Shown in pieces: positions 20,830 to 28,333 of a stretch of 29,390 bases of DNA (position 1 is its first letter; each line of letters begins with the position of its first letter). The notes beneath the pieces were generated by a model. It did no database searches. It was given only the letters and a program-made list of their open reading frames with translations, and had not been told where the DNA came from. The position numbers and the translations under genes are program-made. Source of the DNA: JBEIFW01 sp040382215 (GTDB lineage Bacteria; Actinomycetota; Acidimicrobiia; Acidimicrobiales; Ilumatobacteraceae); NCBI GenBank assembly GCA_040382215.1, contig JBEIFW010000018.1:1-29390 (forward strand), in the 5' to 3' direction.

Positions 20830-22008
20830 GTGAGCGATTCGGGTCCAGCCGAACCGAACGATCCGTTCCGAGGCCTTCCGCTGTTCGGCGATCTCGCGAG
20901 GCTGCTCGGCAGTCAGGGACCGGTCTCCTGGGATGCCGCCCGCCAGTTCGCGCAACTCGTCGCGTCCGAAGGGTCGGCAGAACCGAACGTCGACCCGACC
21001 GAGCGATTCCGCTGGCAGGACCTGGCGCGCATTGCCGACCTGCACGTCACGGCGACGCTCGGGCTCGACACCCTGACCGGTGGCCGCCCCGTCGAGGTCG
21101 TACCGGTCACCCGATCGGTCTGGGCACAGCGCACACTCGACGACTACCGCCCCTTGCTCGAGCGACTCGCCGGAGCCCTCAGCCGACCGCAGTCCGATGT
21201 CGTCGACGATCCCGGCGCAGCGATGTTCCACGGGTTGTTCCAGTTCCTCGGACCAACCCTGCTGGGCATGTCCGCCGGGTCGACGGTCGGGCACCTCGCC
21301 ACCCGCTGTTTCGGGTCCTACGACCTGCCGATCCCACGTCGGTCGAGCAACGAACTCCTCGTCGTCCCGGCGAACGTGCAGCGGTTCGCAGACGACTGGA
21401 GCCTTCCGGCCGACGATCTCCGGTTGTGGGTCTGCCTCCAGGAACTCACGACGCATGCCGTGCTCCAAGTGCCTCACGTGGACGCTGCGCTCCGGGACCT
21501 GTTGTCGTCGTTCGTCGCGGCATTCCGACCGGATCCCGGAGCGCTCGCGGAGCGGCTCGGCGCCATCGACCCGACCGATCCCGACGCGCTCGGTCGTCTG
21601 CAATCAACGCTGTCCCAACCCGACGTGCTCCTCGGCGCCATGGAGACCGACACCCACCGGGCGCTGCGCCCCCGTCTCGACGCCCTCGTGGCCGTGATCA
21701 TCGGCGTCGTCGACCACACCCTCGATCGCACCTCGGCGAACCTGCTCGGGTCGTCCGGCCGGATCGCAGAGGCGGTACGCCGTCGCCGGATCGACGCCGA
21801 CCCGTCCGATCTGTTCGTCGAACGGCTCTTCGGCCTCACCCTGACCCGGGCAGCGGTCGAGCGGGGCAGCGCGTTCGTTGCCGGCGTGGTCGAGCGAGCA
21901 AAGGACGCAGCAGTTGGCCGGCTCTGGACCGATGAGGGTGCGCTCCCGACCCCGGCGGAGGTGGATGCCCCCGGCCTGTGGCTGGCGAGGCTCGACCTCG
22001 ACGGCTGA
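20830..22008 (+). CDS. Zincin-like (DUF2342 family) protein without its zinc motif
   Basis: A 392-residue soluble protein resembling the actinobacterial zinc-dependent metalloprotease-like family (DUF2342, TIGR03624-type). The conserved start (DPFRGLPLFGDLARLL), the central MSAGSTVGHLATRCFGSYDLPIPR (147-170) and LLVVPANVQRFADDWSLPADDLRLWVCL (176-203) fit the family. The zinc helix should contain HExxH; here it reads QELTTHAVL (204-212), with Gln204 for the first histidine and Thr208 for the second, so metal binding and peptidase activity are doubtful. The C-terminal half (IDPTDPDALGRLQSTLSQPDVLLG, later FVERLFGLTLTRAAVERGSAFV) is also family-like. Role unknown. GTG start supported by TACAGT six bases upstream. 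Confidence 0.72.
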   Translation: MSDSGPAEPNDPFRGLPLFGDLARLLGSQGPVSWDAARQFAQLVASEGSAEPNVDPTERFRWQDLARIADLHVTATLGLDTLTGGRPVEVVPVTRSVWAQRTLDDYRPLLERLAGALSRPQSDVVDDPGAAMFHGLFQFLGPTLLGMSAGSTVGHLATRCFGSYDLPIPRRSSNELLVVPANVQRFADDWSLPADDLRLWVCLQELTTHAVLQVPHVDAALRDLLSSFVAAFRPDPGALAERLGAIDPTDPDALGRLQSTLSQPDVLLGAMETDTHRALRPRLDALVAVIIGVVDHTLDRTSANLLGSSGRIAEAVRRRRIDADPSDLFVERLFGLTLTRAAVERGSAFVAGVVERAKDAAVGRLWTDEGALPTPAEVDAPGLWLARLDLDG

Positions 22009-22037
22009 CCGCCGCAGCTGCAGACCCGCCGAGGCGC

Positions 22038-22064
22038 TCAACTCTTCGTCGTAGGCGCCGATTC
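22038..22064 (+). promoter_or_regulatory. Candidate sigma-28 (FliA-type) promoter of the chemoreceptor-like gene
   Basis: TCAA (22038-22041), 15 bases, GCCGATTC (22057-22064). It shares the string CTCAACTCTTCGTCG with the site before whiB at 5255. Chemoreceptor genes are classic sigma-28 targets. The -10 ends seven bases before the GTG, implying a leaderless message. Confidence 0.6.
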
Positions 22065-22071
22065 CACGGAC

Positions 22072-23367
22072 GTGACGGACCGCTCCCCGATCTGGCTGCC
22101 GCGACCGGCTGCACTCGACCGCTGCGAGTTCGAGCGTCGGCACGGGCTCGTGCTGGGACTCGTTGCACTGCACGTGGTCGCGCTCGCCGGGCTCGCGCTC
22201 GCCGGAACGCGTGGGCCCGTCGGCGTGATCTGGGCGGCGGTCGTCGCTGCGTTCGGTGTCGCCGCGGCAATCCCCGGATCGCCGATCCGGCGCAACGCCT
22301 TCGCCGTCGTGGCTCTGGCCGTCTGTTCGGCTGCACTCGCCCACCTCAGCGACGGCGACTCCCACGCCCGGGCCCACGTGCTGGTCGTGCTCGTCGTCGC
22401 CGCGGCCTACCAGTCCTGGTTCCCGATCGCCGTTGCGTCGACCCTGCTCGGGGCGCACGGCGGGGCTGCGATGATCTGGCGGGACACCGTGCTCGGGGCG
22501 GCCACCGGGTCGATGACCTGGGCCTGGCATGTCGGGTACGCCGCGTTCGGACTCGTCGTCGTCGGTGTCGTCGCAATGCTCTGGAGCGGTCTCGAGCGGC
22601 TCCGCCGGCAAGCCGTCGAGGCCGAGGAACGAAGCGCCGGAGACCGCGCCGCCCTGCTGGAGGCGCAGCTCGAACGGGCGACGGCGGAACGCCAGCTCAC
22701 GGACCGCGCCGATGCGGCCGTGGCCCGATCGCAGCGGCTCTCCGACCTCGTCGACGACGAGGCCGCTCGGGTGCGCGCCGGCATCGACGAGGTGAACCTG
22801 TCGGTGCAGACCGTCGCGAGCGCCATGGAGCAGATGTCGGTGTCGGTGCGCGAGATCTCAACCAGCGCAACCGAGGCGTCCACCGTCGCAGCCGGCGCCG
22901 TTGACGAGGCGACCCGGACGAACGACCTCGTCGCTCGACTCGGCGAGTCCTCACGCGAGATCGGCCGGGTCCTCGAGGTGATCACCTCGATCGCCGACCA
23001 GACCAACCTCCTCGCCCTCAACGCCACGATCGAGGCGGCCCGAGCCGGTGAGGCGGGCAAGAGCTTCGCTGTCGTCGCCCAGGAGGTGAAGCTCCTGGCG
23101 GAGCAGACGACGCGAGCAGCGGGCGAGATCGCAACGATGATCACGACGATCCAGTCCGACACGACGACGGCGGTTGCTGCGATCCACGGGATTACCGAGG
23201 TGATCGACCACATCAGCCAGCTCCAGAGCTCGATCGCCGGAGCGGTCGAGCAGCAGACGGCGACCGCGGCCGAGATCGTCACGAGTGCGCATCGCGCCGC
23301 GGATCGCACCGGCGAGATCGCCGACGCCGTCGCCGGGTTGAGCGACATCGGCAGTCAGGTTCGCTGA
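22072..23367 (+). CDS. Methyl-accepting chemotaxis protein-like signal transducer
   Basis: A 431-residue transducer. The first 175 residues contain about five or six hydrophobic segments (roughly 27-45, 49-67, 76-92, 102-127, 153-172) and no sizeable outer ligand domain, so sensing would be within or at the membrane. A short coiled region (175-230) leads to the cytoplasmic four-helix signalling domain. The hairpin tip, VITSIADQTNLLALNATIEAARAGEAGKSFAVVAQEVKLLAEQT in two overlapping helices (about 303-346), is the highly conserved CheA/CheW contact. There is no HAMP domain. The gene follows the zincin-like gene after 63 bases but has its own sigma-28-type promoter. No other chemotaxis or flagellar gene is in the window. 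Confidence 0.9.
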   Translation: MTDRSPIWLPRPAALDRCEFERRHGLVLGLVALHVVALAGLALAGTRGPVGVIWAAVVAAFGVAAAIPGSPIRRNAFAVVALAVCSAALAHLSDGDSHARAHVLVVLVVAAAYQSWFPIAVASTLLGAHGGAAMIWRDTVLGAATGSMTWAWHVGYAAFGLVVVGVVAMLWSGLERLRRQAVEAEERSAGDRAALLEAQLERATAERQLTDRADAAVARSQRLSDLVDDEAARVRAGIDEVNLSVQTVASAMEQMSVSVREISTSATEASTVAAGAVDEATRTNDLVARLGESSREIGRVLEVITSIADQTNLLALNATIEAARAGEAGKSFAVVAQEVKLLAEQTTRAAGEIATMITTIQSDTTTAVAAIHGITEVIDHISQLQSSIAGAVEQQTATAAEIVTSAHRAADRTGEIADAVAGLSDIGSQVR

Positions 23368-23388
23368 CCGCCGGACGCAAGGCCGACG

Positions 23389-24825
23389 TCAGCTCGCCGT
23401 CGGGGGCGGGAGCGGGCCCGGAGGCGAACGCCGGGGACTCGGGTCGGCTCGATCGGCGACGTGCGGCGACGGCAGCGCCCGATCGGGCAGGGTTGTCCCG
23501 GTCCGGCGAACCCCGCCCGGGTCCGTGCGCTCTCGCACCACCTGCCGCCGGCGCTGGACCTCTCGCCACGCGCGCCCCTTGAGCGACGGGGGCAGCCGAC
23601 CCGTGCGACGCAGGTAGTTGGCCCCGAAGAGATACGACCCGAGCGCGATCGCACTCAGGACGCTCACGGCGAGAAGACCGAGATCACCCGGGATCGGCAC
23701 CACGACCGGGACGAAGGCGGCGGCGACCCAGGCCAGCTGGAATTTCGTCTCGAACCGGGCGAAAGCCCGACCGCGGTTCGCATCGGGTGCGTCGCGCTGC
23801 ACGATGGCGTCGAATGCCAGCCGCCCGGCCGCTGCCGAGTAGCCGACCGTGCACGCCAGCAGCGCTGCGGTCATCGTGCCCCCGACCAGACCGGCGAGCA
23901 GGCCCGCCACGGCCGTCAGCCCCAACACGAACACCAGGATCCGCTCCTCGGAAAGGCTCTGCCGCAGCAGTGGCGCCGTGGCGTTCCCGGCGAGCGAGCC
24001 GAGCGCGGAGAACACCGCTGCCAACCCGAACCAGAGCACGCTGATGTCGTCGCCTCGGAACCAGAACGCCACGTGGAAGAACAGGAATCCGACGGTGGCT
24101 CGCAGGAAGGCCATCGCCGAGGCGGCAAGGACGATGCCGAGGCTACGCAGCTCGGCACGCTCAGCGGCCGGGGTGGGTTCGGCGGCCACCACCACGCGAC
24201 GCGGCAGCCGAACCGCCGTCACCACGCCTGCACAGAACAGCAACGTGGCGAAGGCCATGGCCAGTTCTGCGGCGGCGAGCTTCAGCAGGAGCGACGGCAC
24301 GGCGGCGGCGACCCCGACCACCCCGGCGATCACGCCGAGCTTCGAGTTCGCCTCGACGAGTTCGGCGTCGGACCGCACCACCGTCGGCACCAGGGCGCTC
24401 TTGGCCACGGCATAGGCCTTGGCCAGGACCAGCAGCAGGAACGCCAACGGGTAGAGCAGCAGGCTGTCGAGATGGCCGACCGCGACCAGCGCCAGAACCC
24501 CCCGGCCCGCCGCCGAGAGCAGGACCATCAGGCGGCGCCCTCCCGCCATGCGGTCGATCGCCGGGCCGATCAAGGGCGCCACGATCGAGAACGGCGCAAG
24601 GGTCAGCAACAGGTAGAGGGCAACCTTCCCGCGGGCCTCCGTGGCGTCGACGTCGAAGAAGAGCGAACCGGCGAGCGCAACCGCCACGGCGGCATCTCCG
24701 GCGACCAGCAAGGCGTGCACGCGCGACAGGCGCATGAACGGGGTGATCGTGAACCGGCGGGCGAGATCGTCCCGACGAGCGCTGGGATCGATCGGGCGAC
24801 CTACCGAGGGATCCCGACTCGCCAC
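23389..24825 (-). CDS. Major facilitator superfamily transporter
   Basis: A 478-residue MFS-type membrane protein with about 12 hydrophobic helices from residue 35 to about 425. GPAIDRMAGGRR (88-99) after the second helix is the loop motif A (G-x-x-x-D-R-x-G-R-R). The last 50 residues are a Pro/Arg-rich cytoplasmic tail. The substrate is not evident; MDR-like exporters and lipid or siderophore carriers share this pattern. The GTG at 24825 is chosen because it avoids overlap with the upstream GH57 gene and has TACGAT seven bases before it; an upstream in-frame extension of 37 codons lacks protein character. Confidence 0.8.
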   Translation of the reverse strand: MASRDPSVGRPIDPSARRDDLARRFTITPFMRLSRVHALLVAGDAAVAVALAGSLFFDVDATEARGKVALYLLLTLAPFSIVAPLIGPAIDRMAGGRRLMVLLSAAGRGVLALVAVGHLDSLLLYPLAFLLLVLAKAYAVAKSALVPTVVRSDAELVEANSKLGVIAGVVGVAAAVPSLLLKLAAAELAMAFATLLFCAGVVTAVRLPRRVVVAAEPTPAAERAELRSLGIVLAASAMAFLRATVGFLFFHVAFWFRGDDISVLWFGLAAVFSALGSLAGNATAPLLRQSLSEERILVFVLGLTAVAGLLAGLVGGTMTAALLACTVGYSAAAGRLAFDAIVQRDAPDANRGRAFARFETKFQLAWVAAAFVPVVVPIPGDLGLLAVSVLSAIALGSYLFGANYLRRTGRLPPSLKGRAWREVQRRRQVVRERTDPGGVRRTGTTLPDRALPSPHVADRADPSPRRSPPGPLPPPTAS

Positions 24826-24832
24826 GGCGGTG

Positions 24833-24838
24833 ATCGTA
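24833..24838 (-). promoter_or_regulatory. Candidate leaderless -10 (TACGAT) of the MFS gene
   Basis: TACGAT seven bases before the GTG, in the 31-base gap after the GH57 gene, so the transporter probably has its own start of transcription. Confidence 0.45.
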
Positions 24839-24856
24839 GGTCGCGCCCGTGCGCCG

Positions 24857-26764
24857 TCAGATCGGCGCCGTCCACCGAGGTCCGACCGTGACACGCAACA
24901 AGGTGCCGAGGTCGGCCACCACGGGGGAGACACCATTGCGGGTCGCCTCGTACACCACCTCCTGAGCCCGCTCGGCCGCTACGGCGAACCCGCCGCGACC
25001 GGCCAGGGCCAGCATCGATGCGACCTCCGCCGCTTCGGCTCGTTCCACCCCGCGGCGGGTGACCGTTGCGAGCGCCCGTCCCGCTCGCTCCGCCAGCTCC
25101 GGGTAGGCCGGACGGAGCCCGAGCAGGTGGCAATGTTCGACGACGCTCGCCACATCCTGCAGGGGGCCGCCGTGTTCGACCGTGCCCAGGGCGGCGGCGA
25201 GGCGGGCGCCGAGCACGGCGGCGGCGCGAGCGCCGAGTGGATCGGGCAGGGCTCCGTCGGCGACCACAACGGCGAGCAGCGTGTTGCGGTGCCGCTCGAA
25301 CCAGTCCTCGTCGGCCCCCTCGAGTTCTTCGAGCGCAGCATCGAGCGACGCCTCGAGCACCGCCTCCTCCCGGCCGGGGCGGACACGTCGGGCCCACAGC
25401 GTGGCGCCGTCGCCCTCCTCGGCCCGGTTCGAGCGGAGATCGCCGAGCCGGTCGAGCACCGCCTCCTCCGACACCCGTCCGCCCGCATCACGGATGCGCT
25501 CGAGGCAGCACGCGGCATGTCGCAGAACGAGGATCGTTTCGAGTCCGGCCGGATCGGCGAAGAACCACCCGCAACTCGTGTACATGGCCAGCGCATGTCG
25601 CTGCGCCTCGAGCAGCGCGCCGGCACGTTCGTGCGATGCCCCTCGCCGCAGGTGCCGGTCCGCGAAGGCCGGCCATCGGCCCGGATCGAGGAGGACCTCG
25701 ACGTAGTCGTCACGCGCGGCCCACGGGTCGACGAAGACCTCGACGCCGAGTTCTTCGAATGCGGCGGCGGCCTGCTCGCGCACCGCGTCGAGCGCCGACC
25801 GCAACGGGGCGCGCCACGCCTGCGACCATCCCGGCTCACCCCCGGTCGAGCAGCCGCAATCGCTTCGCCAACGCTCGACGCCGTGCACACAGCTCCATGC
25901 GCTACGTCGGACTTCGACGTCGCGTTCCGGTCGATGGGCCGCGAGCCACCGCTCCAACGAGCCTGTCGTGTGACCCTGGCGGGGCACCTCGACGGCGAGC
26001 GCGTACGCGACGGCACGTTCGGTGAACTTGTGATGATGCCCGAACGTCTCGCCGTCGGTCGCAAGGCAGACGAGCGGCGCGGGCCCAGCCGAGCCGACGG
26101 CCCGCTCGATCAACTCCGCTGAGGACATCGAATCGATCCCGAACGCGATGTCATGACTGACCGAACCCTCGTACACGACGAGATCGACCGTTGCACCGGT
26201 TGCACCCCGCCACCGGTACGCCCCGGGGCCGACCGGCCCGTCGCCGACGATCTGGGACGGATCCAGGATCGTGAACGAGAACCCCCCTGCAGCCACGTCC
26301 TCCAAGGTCGGGGCGTCCACGGCGGTCTCCGGGAGCCAGACGCCGGCCGGTTCCCGACCGAACCGGTGCCGGAACTCGGCTCGGCCCCACCGCAGCTCGG
26401 TCCGACGATCGCGCTCGGCGGACAACGGCAGGATCACGTGGTGGTAGGGATGAGCGACCGCCGTCGATGCGATCTGGTCGGCTGCCACCATCCGTGCCAG
26501 CACGTCGGGGGCATGCCGATCGAGCCAGCGAGCGAGCGTGGGCCCGAGATCGAAGCTCATCAGCTCGAAGTTGTTCACGATCCCAACGACGTTCCCGTCC
26601 GTGTCCACGATCCGGGCCCAGGCGTTCGGCCGGTAGCACTCCGCGGTGATGCGTTGATTCCAGTCGCGGAACGGGGCCGCCGAGGGCTGGCGACCGACGA
26701 CGTCGCTCCACGGGTTCTCCCGGGGCGGTTGGTAGAAGTGGCCGTGCACGACCACGTGCGCCAT
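24857..26764 (-). CDS. Glycoside hydrolase family 57 protein with DUF3536
   Basis: A 635-residue cytoplasmic GH57 relative acting on alpha-glucans. The N-terminal barrel begins HVVVHGHFYQPPRENPW (3-19), the hallmark of the DUF3536 branch, followed by ITAECYRPNAWARI (39-52) and AVAHPYHH (102-109). The nucleophile candidate is Glu146 in VWLPETAVD and the acid/base candidate Asp237 in CLATDGETFGHH; both motifs are intact. The C-terminal half (about 330-630, helical, with HALAMYTSCGWFF) is DUF3536. Members are thought to be alpha-amylase, amylopullulanase or branching-type enzymes, and the glgB gene 1.6 kb upstream on the same strand supports a role in glycogen metabolism. TAGCCT stands six bases before the ATG. 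Confidence 0.85.
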   Translation of the reverse strand: MAHVVVHGHFYQPPRENPWSDVVGRQPSAAPFRDWNQRITAECYRPNAWARIVDTDGNVVGIVNNFELMSFDLGPTLARWLDRHAPDVLARMVAADQIASTAVAHPYHHVILPLSAERDRRTELRWGRAEFRHRFGREPAGVWLPETAVDAPTLEDVAAGGFSFTILDPSQIVGDGPVGPGAYRWRGATGATVDLVVYEGSVSHDIAFGIDSMSSAELIERAVGSAGPAPLVCLATDGETFGHHHKFTERAVAYALAVEVPRQGHTTGSLERWLAAHRPERDVEVRRSAWSCVHGVERWRSDCGCSTGGEPGWSQAWRAPLRSALDAVREQAAAAFEELGVEVFVDPWAARDDYVEVLLDPGRWPAFADRHLRRGASHERAGALLEAQRHALAMYTSCGWFFADPAGLETILVLRHAACCLERIRDAGGRVSEEAVLDRLGDLRSNRAEEGDGATLWARRVRPGREEAVLEASLDAALEELEGADEDWFERHRNTLLAVVVADGALPDPLGARAAAVLGARLAAALGTVEHGGPLQDVASVVEHCHLLGLRPAYPELAERAGRALATVTRRGVERAEAAEVASMLALAGRGGFAVAAERAQEVVYEATRNGVSPVVADLGTLLRVTVGPRWTAPI

Positions 26765-26770
26765 CCGGCC

Positions 26771-26776
26771 AGGCTA
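26771..26776 (-). promoter_or_regulatory. Candidate leaderless -10 (TAGCCT) of the GH57 gene
   Basis: TAGCCT exactly six bases before the ATG, with no Shine-Dalgarno sequence; same element as tatA and the VWA gene. Confidence 0.5.
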
Positions 26777-26821
26777 CGTAGCCGCAGGCACGATCGCCGA
26801 CCGAAGCGGGCTGCGCGCCCC

Positions 26822-26827
26822 TAGGTT
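26822..26827 (+). promoter_or_regulatory. Candidate leaderless -10 (TAGGTT) of the lipoprotein gene
   Basis: TAGGTT six bases before the GTG at 26834. It faces away from the GH57 promoter, 45 bases apart. Confidence 0.45.
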
Positions 26828-26833
26828 CCCTTG

Positions 26834-27358
26834 GTGCACCGGGCTCGCTTCCTGACCGCCCTCGTGATCTCGGCCGCCGTATCGATCGCAACAGGCTGCG
26901 GTGACGACGCTGCGCCCGTCGGCGCCGAGGCCTCCGTCGATCGGATCTGCCGTTCGATCGGCGCCATCACAAACCGCACCACCGAAGCCCAGCTGGCACT
27001 CGCAGCGCTGGACGGCACCAGCCGAGGGCGGCTCGACGGGTTGCTCGCCGAGCTCTCGGGCAGTGTCCAGGCCGGGCGCAGCACGCTCGGTGCCGGTGGT
27101 ACGTCCCTACCCGCCGAGTCGACCGCTCCCCTGCTCGCTGCGCTCGGCCGCTTCGAGAGCGGGGTGGTTTCGATGCGGCGCGATCTCGCCACCGTGGACC
27201 CGTCACGACCCGGGTCGAACCAGGCGTTGGCGGATCTCGCCACCCGCCTGGCCGACCTGACGACAGGGCTCGCCGCCGGGCTCGACGTGCTGCAGGCTCC
27301 TGGGCTGCAAGCGGCCTGGCGCACCTCGGCTGCCTGCCGTCCGCTGCGGGGCGAGTGA
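26834..27358 (+). CDS. Putative lipoprotein of unknown function
   Basis: A 174-residue protein. The signal peptide has basic residues (MHRARF), a hydrophobic core and the lipobox IATGC with Cys22 as the lipidated residue, followed by GDDAAP. The mature part is almost entirely helical, rich in Ala, Leu and Arg, with heptad-like spacing (about 45-155), and has two further cysteines (ICRSI near residue 38, SAACRPL near the end) that could form a disulfide outside the cell. I do not recognise a family. GTG is preferred to the TTG just upstream because of the -10 spacing. Convergent with azlD, 16 bases apart. Confidence 0.75.
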   Translation: MHRARFLTALVISAAVSIATGCGDDAAPVGAEASVDRICRSIGAITNRTTEAQLALAALDGTSRGRLDGLLAELSGSVQAGRSTLGAGGTSLPAESTAPLLAALGRFESGVVSMRRDLATVDPSRPGSNQALADLATRLADLTTGLAAGLDVLQAPGLQAAWRTSAACRPLRGE

Positions 27359-27374
27359 CCAACCGTCGGTGGCC

Positions 27375-27680
27375 TCAGCCCACGAGTTGACGGATCGCAG
27401 CCGCAACCAACGCCGCCACCGCGACCACAACCGGGAACGGCGCCCGCAGCAGCGCCGCGGTCCCGCCGGCCGCGACGCCCGCCGCTCGAGCATCGAGGAC
27501 CAGGCTGCGACCCGAGGAGAAGGTGTCGACCGCCACCAGGGCGGCGAGCAGCGCTGCGGGCACCAGGGCGAGCACACGCTCGGCTGCGGCCGGAAGATTC
27601 CGGTCGCCCAAGCCGAGCAGCCCGACGGCCTTGAACCCGTAGGCGCCGATCGCCACCAGCAGGATCGTCGTCCAACTCAT
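27375..27680 (-). CDS. azlD: AzlD-family branched-chain amino acid exporter subunit
   Basis: A 101-residue membrane protein with three to four hydrophobic segments and the family pattern TILLVAIGAYGFKAVG (5-20), then RVLALVPAALLAALVAVDTF, and a final helix ending at IRQLVG. AzlD pairs with AzlC to export branched-chain amino acids. Its ATG overlaps the azlC stop by four bases (ATGA), as in most azlCD operons. Confidence 0.88.
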   Translation of the reverse strand: MSWTTILLVAIGAYGFKAVGLLGLGDRNLPAAAERVLALVPAALLAALVAVDTFSSGRSLVLDARAAGVAAGGTAALLRAPFPVVVAVAALVAAAIRQLVG

Positions 27681-28333
27681 GTCGGTCTCCGTAACCCCAC
27701 CAGCGTGGCGAGCGAGGCGACGAGGATCGGGACACCCGCCGGGACGAACGGGACCAGGGCGAGCGCAGCTGTTCCGCCGATGCCCGCCGCCATCCGGCCG
27801 GGCCGGGTGCGCAGGTGCGGGAGCAGCAGAGCCACGAAACCTGCCGGGAACGCTGCGTCGAGACCCAGCGCTGTCGGATCGCCGATGCCTCGGCCGAGCA
27901 CGGCCCCCACGACCGTGCCGGCGTTCCAGAAGACGAACACCGCCAGTCCCGTCGCCCAGAACGCCCGCTCACGGGCCGCCGGATCGTCCTGGGCCGCTGC
28001 CATCGCCGTCGACTCGTCAATGACCAGCTGTGCGGCGATCATGCGGCGCCAGCGCGACCCTCGCACGACACGCGACATCGCCATGCCATAGACGCCGTTG
28101 CGCGCCGCCAGCAGCAACGCACCGGCGATCGCCGCCGCCGAGACACCCCCGTCTGCCACCACCCGAACGGCGAGGAACTGCGACGCACCGGTGAACACCA
28201 GGACGCTCATGGCGCACGCCTGGGCAACCGAGAGCCCCGATGTCGTGGCCAGGACCCCGAAAGCCACCCCGAACACGCCGACGGCGGCACCGAGCACGAC
28301 TCCGCCAGCGATCGGCGACCGGGCTCGGTTCAC
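27677..28333 (-). CDS. azlC: AzlC-family branched-chain amino acid exporter subunit
   Basis: A 218-residue membrane protein with about six helices. GAAVGVFGVAFGVLATTSGLS, then FTGASQFLAV (about 46-55) and LLAARNGVYGMAMSRVV (about 72-88) are the typical AzlC motifs; AAQLVIDESTAMAAAQ (about 99-114) is another. It forms the main channel of the AzlCD exporter. The GTG start is set by a GTGA overlap with the stop of glgB, so all three genes are probably one transcript. A longer in-frame extension would run through glgB in the wrong frame and is not real. Confidence 0.88.
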   Translation of the reverse strand: MNRARSPIAGGVVLGAAVGVFGVAFGVLATTSGLSVAQACAMSVLVFTGASQFLAVRVVADGGVSAAAIAGALLLAARNGVYGMAMSRVVRGSRWRRMIAAQLVIDESTAMAAAQDDPAARERAFWATGLAVFVFWNAGTVVGAVLGRGIGDPTALGLDAAFPAGFVALLLPHLRTRPGRMAAGIGGTAALALVPFVPAGVPILVASLATLVGLRRPT

